NCBI GenBank assembly: GCA_964482395.1
Contig: CAYZXK010000149.1
Span: forward strand, 1 to 8,822
Reading direction: 5' to 3'
DNA length: 8,822 nt
DNA from: CAYZXK01 sp964482395
GTDB taxonomy: Bacteria; Planctomycetota; Phycisphaerae; UBA1845; Fen-1342
Shown: positions 6,020-8,822 of the stretch, in pieces
How the letters are laid out: every line of letters begins with the position of its first letter
How positions within the stretch are numbered: the first letter of the stretch is position 1
Translations under genes and position numbers: made by a program
The notes under the pieces: model-generated
What the model was told of the DNA's origin: nothing
What the model saw: the letters and a program-made list of their open reading frames with translations, nothing else
Databases searched by the model: none

Positions 6020-7675
6020 TCAGCCGTCCGGCCGGGGGGCCGGCAGCGGCGTCGAGTCGACCCAGGCCGGGGCCGGCGTGCGGTACAGGCCGACGGCCAT
6101 CGCTTCCGCCCGTCGCCCGAGCGGGTTGAACCATAGCGTGCCAAGCAGCACGAGCATCAGGGCACAGAGGTTCACCACCGCCAGCCCGCCGATCGGCGGC
6201 CGCAAAGCGGGCAATCCCGGCTCGTCCGCCAGGTACATCTGTCGGACAATCCGCACGTAGTAGTACAAGCTGATGGCCGTGTTGAGCACGGCGATGATCA
6301 CCAGGGTCCAGAGCCAGGGATGTGAGCCGGCGGCTCGGCCCAGGGCCAGCAGCAAAAACCACTTGGCCGCGAACCCGCCCAGCGGCGGCAACCCCACCAG
6401 CGAGAACAGGCACACCGCCATGGGCACCGCCAGCCAGGGTGCTCGGCGGCCCAGGCCGGTGAACGCCGACAGATGGTCGCTGCCGGTTTGCCACACCACC
6501 AGCGCGGTCGCGCCGAACGCCCCCAGGTTCATGATCACGTAGACCAGCAGATACGACACCAGCGCGCCCACTCCGCGATTGACCTGCCCGCCGGGAACCA
6601 GCAGGATCGCGCCGGCCATCATCATGTAGCCGGCGTGGGCGATGGATGAGTAGGCCAGGATGCGCTTGACGCTCTCCTGTCGCAAAGCCGCTAGGTTGCC
6701 CACAGTGCAGGTGATGGCCGCGATCGCCCCGACGCACCAGGTAAGCGGCGTGACGGCGGCCACACCTCCGGCCAGCGTATCGACCACTCGCAGCAGCACG
6801 CCCAGCCCCGCGGCTTTACTGGCCACGCTCAGCCAGGTCGTGACCTCGATCGGCGCACCCTCGAACACGTCCGGGCACCAGAAATGCATGGGCACGGCGG
6901 CGATCTTGAAGGCGATCCCCGCTCCCAGCCCGGCCAGCCCCAGCCAAAACAGCGGACTCGTCGTCACTTGCCCTTGCTGGATCGACCGGGCCATGATGCC
7001 CAGATCCAGCGTGCCGAAGCAGCCGTACAAGAGCGAGATCCCGTAAACCATGATCGCGGCTGCGGCCGCCCCGAACACCACATACTTCAGGCCCGCCTCG
7101 GCCCCCAGACGCGACCGGCGGTCGCTGGCGACAATCGCATAGCTCGGCAGCGAGGCGGTCTCCATCGCCACCACGAGAACCAGCAGGTTCAGCGTACTGA
7201 CCATCAGCATCATGCCCAGGGCGCTGGTCAGCAGCAGTGCGAAGAAAACCGGACCGCTGACGGATGACTCCGCGGATCCGCTCGTGCCGGCGAGCTTCAG
7301 CGGGCTGGATGATGCGGCGGCGGGGTCGGTCTGACCGATGCCGATCAGCCAGAGCCAGGTGATCAGCATCAGGAATGTCAGCAGCAGGAGTCGGAAGAAC
7401 AGCGCGAAACGGTCCACAACCAGCGTGGGGGTCGAGCCGGGCGGTGCCAGGCCCGCGGTCGGGGCCTCCGCTATCCGGCCGGTCAGCGGCCCGGTCGCCA
7501 GCAGGCTGGCGACCGTCCCGGCCAAAGCGATCACGGCCGCCAGGTACGCATTCCGGCCGGTGAAGATCGGGACCAGCAGCACGGCGACGATGGTGCCGGT
7601 CAGAATCAGCTCGGGCGCGACCAGCCGCAGCTCGTCCAGGGCCGGCACCCACATGGTCGCGGTCGGTGGCAACAT
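6020..7675 (-). CDS. nuoN: NADH-quinone oxidoreductase subunit N
   Basis: NuoN is one of three antiporter-like membrane subunits of respiratory complex I and carries a proton-translocation channel. The 551-residue protein is almost entirely hydrophobic, with roughly 14 membrane segments. The charged residues of the family are present: Glu172 (VVAMETASLPSYA), Lys257 (GIAFKIAAVPMHFWCPDVFEGAP), Lys287 (SVASKAAGLG) and Lys438 (GGFAAKWF), corresponding to E133, K217, K247 and K395 of E. coli NuoN as I recall. VKRILAYSSIAHAGY at 336-350 is also typical. It is longer than the usual 480-500 residues, partly through a Ser/Ala-rich linker at about 113-141 and a Pro-rich tail at 534-551. The ATG at 7675 shares its A with the nuoM TGA, so translation is probably coupled; upstream there is no strong Shine-Dalgarno. 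A second ATG at 7654 (codon 8) also lacks one. No further nuo gene follows, so nuoN is likely the last gene of the complex I operon. Confidence 0.96.
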   Translation of the reverse strand: MLPPTATMWVPALDELRLVAPELILTGTIVAVLLVPIFTGRNAYLAAVIALAGTVASLLATGPLTGRIAEAPTAGLAPPGSTPTLVVDRFALFFRLLLLTFLMLITWLWLIGIGQTDPAAASSSPLKLAGTSGSAESSVSGPVFFALLLTSALGMMLMVSTLNLLVLVVAMETASLPSYAIVASDRRSRLGAEAGLKYVVFGAAAAAIMVYGISLLYGCFGTLDLGIMARSIQQGQVTTSPLFWLGLAGLGAGIAFKIAAVPMHFWCPDVFEGAPIEVTTWLSVASKAAGLGVLLRVVDTLAGGVAAVTPLTWCVGAIAAITCTVGNLAALRQESVKRILAYSSIAHAGYMMMAGAILLVPGGQVNRGVGALVSYLLVYVIMNLGAFGATALVVWQTGSDHLSAFTGLGRRAPWLAVPMAVCLFSLVGLPPLGGFAAKWFLLLALGRAAGSHPWLWTLVIIAVLNTAISLYYYVRIVRQMYLADEPGLPALRPPIGGLAVVNLCALMLVLLGTLWFNPLGRRAEAMAVGLYRTPAPAWVDSTPLPAPRPDG

Positions 7676-8822
7676 CAGCTCAGTCCCGGCAAAGGCCGCA
7701 CCGCGGCCAGCAGGTCCACAATCTGGTTCAGAGTTCCGTTCATGAAGTTGAACAGGGTTTGCTGGGGCAGAATTCCCAGCGCCAACGCCAGGGCGCCGAG
7801 CGGCGCGAGGACCGCGATTTCACGGGCACTGGCTTCCGGCAGGTCCCGATACTCCTCACGCCGCGGACCGAGGTAGACCCGCTGAATCATCCACAGGATG
7901 TACCCCGCGGTGAGGATGACGCCGGTGGCCGCGATCACGGCGAACGGCTTGGCCCAGACGAAATCGGCGCTGAACGTGGCGATCAGCACCCAGAACTCGC
8001 CGATGAATCCGCACAGCCCGGGCAGACCCAGTGAGGCGAAGAAGCCGAGCGTGGCCAGCGAGCCGTAGACCGGCATGGTCAGCCACAGGCCGCCGAAGCG
8101 GTTGATTTCGCGATGGTGGGCCCGGTCATAGATGACGCCCACCAGGAAGAAGCACATGGGGCTGGAGATGCCGTGGGCGATGACCTGGAACATGGCGCCC
8201 TGCCATCCGCCGGGCGTCATGATAGCCAGGCCCAGCAGCACATAGCCCATGTGGCTGATCGAGCTGTAAGCGACCAGTCGCTTGAAGTCGGTCTGGGCCA
8301 TGGCGCACAGGGCCCCGTAGACGATGTTGATCAGCGCCAGGATCGCCAGCCCGTAAGCGGCCCAGTGGCCGGCCTGCGGCAGGATCGGGTAGCTGATTCG
8401 CATCAGGCCGTAGGCGCCCATTTTCAGCAGGATGCCGGCCAGGATCATCGAGATCGGCGTGGGGGCTTCGACGTGCGCATCGGGCAACCAAGTATGGAAC
8501 GGGAAGACCGGCACCTTGATCGCGAAGCCGATATACAGCAGAACGAACATCAGGGGCGCGAAGCGCCAGCCCAGGAAGGTCGCGCTGCCGAACGCCTCCT
8601 GGATGGCCGGATCGTTAGCCATCTGGATCAGGTTTAAAGTACGGTGGCCGGGCGGGGCGTAGAAGTAGAACGCCAGGAGCACGACCAGCATCAGCACGCT
8701 GCCGACCAAGGTATAGATGAAGAACTTGATCGCCGCGTATTCCTTGCGTGGGCCGCCCCACACCCCGATCAGGAAGTACATGGGCAGCAGCATGACTTCC
8801 CAGAAGATGTAGAACAGGAAGA
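7675..8822 (-). CDS. nuoM: NADH-quinone oxidoreductase subunit M, 5' end outside window
   Basis: NuoM is an antiporter-like proton-pumping membrane subunit of complex I. The visible part is 381 residues from the right edge to TGA at 7675-7677; about a quarter of the usual length (roughly 500 residues) is missing at the N-terminus. The frame is open through the edge, where nine residues FLFYIFWEV precede the first visible Met, so the ATG at 8793 is internal. The key charged residues are all seen, numbered from the first visible codon: Glu8 (FWEVMLLPM), Lys102 (FAIKVPVFPFHTWLPDAH), Lys133 (AGILLKMGAYGL) and Glu275 (GFIGEFWVL). They match E144, K234, K265 and E407 of E. coli NuoM as I recall. 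TDFKRLVAYSSISHMGYVLLG is the usual family block. Its stop overlaps the nuoN start by one base (TGATG), the normal nuoM-nuoN order. Confidence 0.97.
   Translation of the reverse strand, partial: FLFYIFWEVMLLPMYFLIGVWGGPRKEYAAIKFFIYTLVGSVLMLVVLLAFYFYAPPGHRTLNLIQMANDPAIQEAFGSATFLGWRFAPLMFVLLYIGFAIKVPVFPFHTWLPDAHVEAPTPISMILAGILLKMGAYGLMRISYPILPQAGHWAAYGLAILALINIVYGALCAMAQTDFKRLVAYSSISHMGYVLLGLAIMTPGGWQGAMFQVIAHGISSPMCFFLVGVIYDRAHHREINRFGGLWLTMPVYGSLATLGFFASLGLPGLCGFIGEFWVLIATFSADFVWAKPFAVIAATGVILTAGYILWMIQRVYLGPRREEYRDLPEASAREIAVLAPLGALALALGILPQQTLFNFMNGTLNQIVDLLAAVRPLPGLS

Noticed and set aside
6026..6044. GC-rich palindromic sequence near the nuoN stop as a terminator
   Set aside because: It lies inside the nuoN coding end, encoding the Pro/Arg-rich tail, and no T-run follows on the minus strand.
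5874..6737. Upstream extension of the DUF4954-type reading frame (288 more residues)
   Set aside because: It overlaps nuoN in another frame, is Arg/Gly/Pro-rich with no domain character, and the ATG at 5873 has an excellent ribosome site.
6816..7652. Minus-strand 278-residue frame inside nuoN
   Set aside because: Arg/Asp/Gly/Ala-rich out-of-frame reading of nuoN; no hydrophobic segments or motifs.

Overview
This is a GC-rich bacterial chromosomal fragment whose gene content best fits a Planctomycetota-type genome, perhaps a metagenome-assembled one. The pointers are a secretin with a long Gly/Pro-rich insert and a charged C-terminal tail, an exported YdjY-domain protein, a DUF4954-type beta-helix protein, and complex I genes in the order nuoM-nuoN. 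The assignment comes from protein character, not from any marker gene in the window. No mobile element, tRNA, rRNA or CRISPR array was seen.

Layout. The left third (1-2316) is on the plus strand. It holds the C-terminal part of a type II/III secretion or pilus secretin, cut by the left edge, and 10 bases later an exported YdjY-domain protein with an extra C-terminal domain that looks like the ExbD/TolR periplasmic fold. The right two thirds (2593-8822) are on the minus strand. In transcription order they hold nuoM (5' end cut by the right edge), nuoN (its start overlaps the nuoM stop), a 734-residue DUF4954-type beta-helix protein, and a tandem-SIS phosphosugar isomerase. The two blocks converge on a 276-base intergenic region rich in inverted repeats, including one candidate terminator. 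No stretch over 300 bases lacks a gene.

How the genes work together. NuoM and NuoN are antiporter-like, proton-pumping membrane subunits of NADH:quinone oxidoreductase (complex I), and both keep their key charged residues. The DUF4954 and SIS genes are 47 bases apart, each with a strong Shine-Dalgarno sequence, and form a likely two-gene unit. By my alignment from memory, the SIS protein keeps all the catalytic residues of the GlmS isomerase domain but has no glutaminase domain, so it should be an active amino-sugar phosphate isomerase/deaminase-type enzyme. Its partner has a hexapeptide-like beta-helix, a fold common in sugar nucleotidyl- and acyltransferases. This pair is the most interesting uncharacterised unit in the window. 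The secretin and YdjY pair suggests an envelope function, but the YdjY role is unknown.
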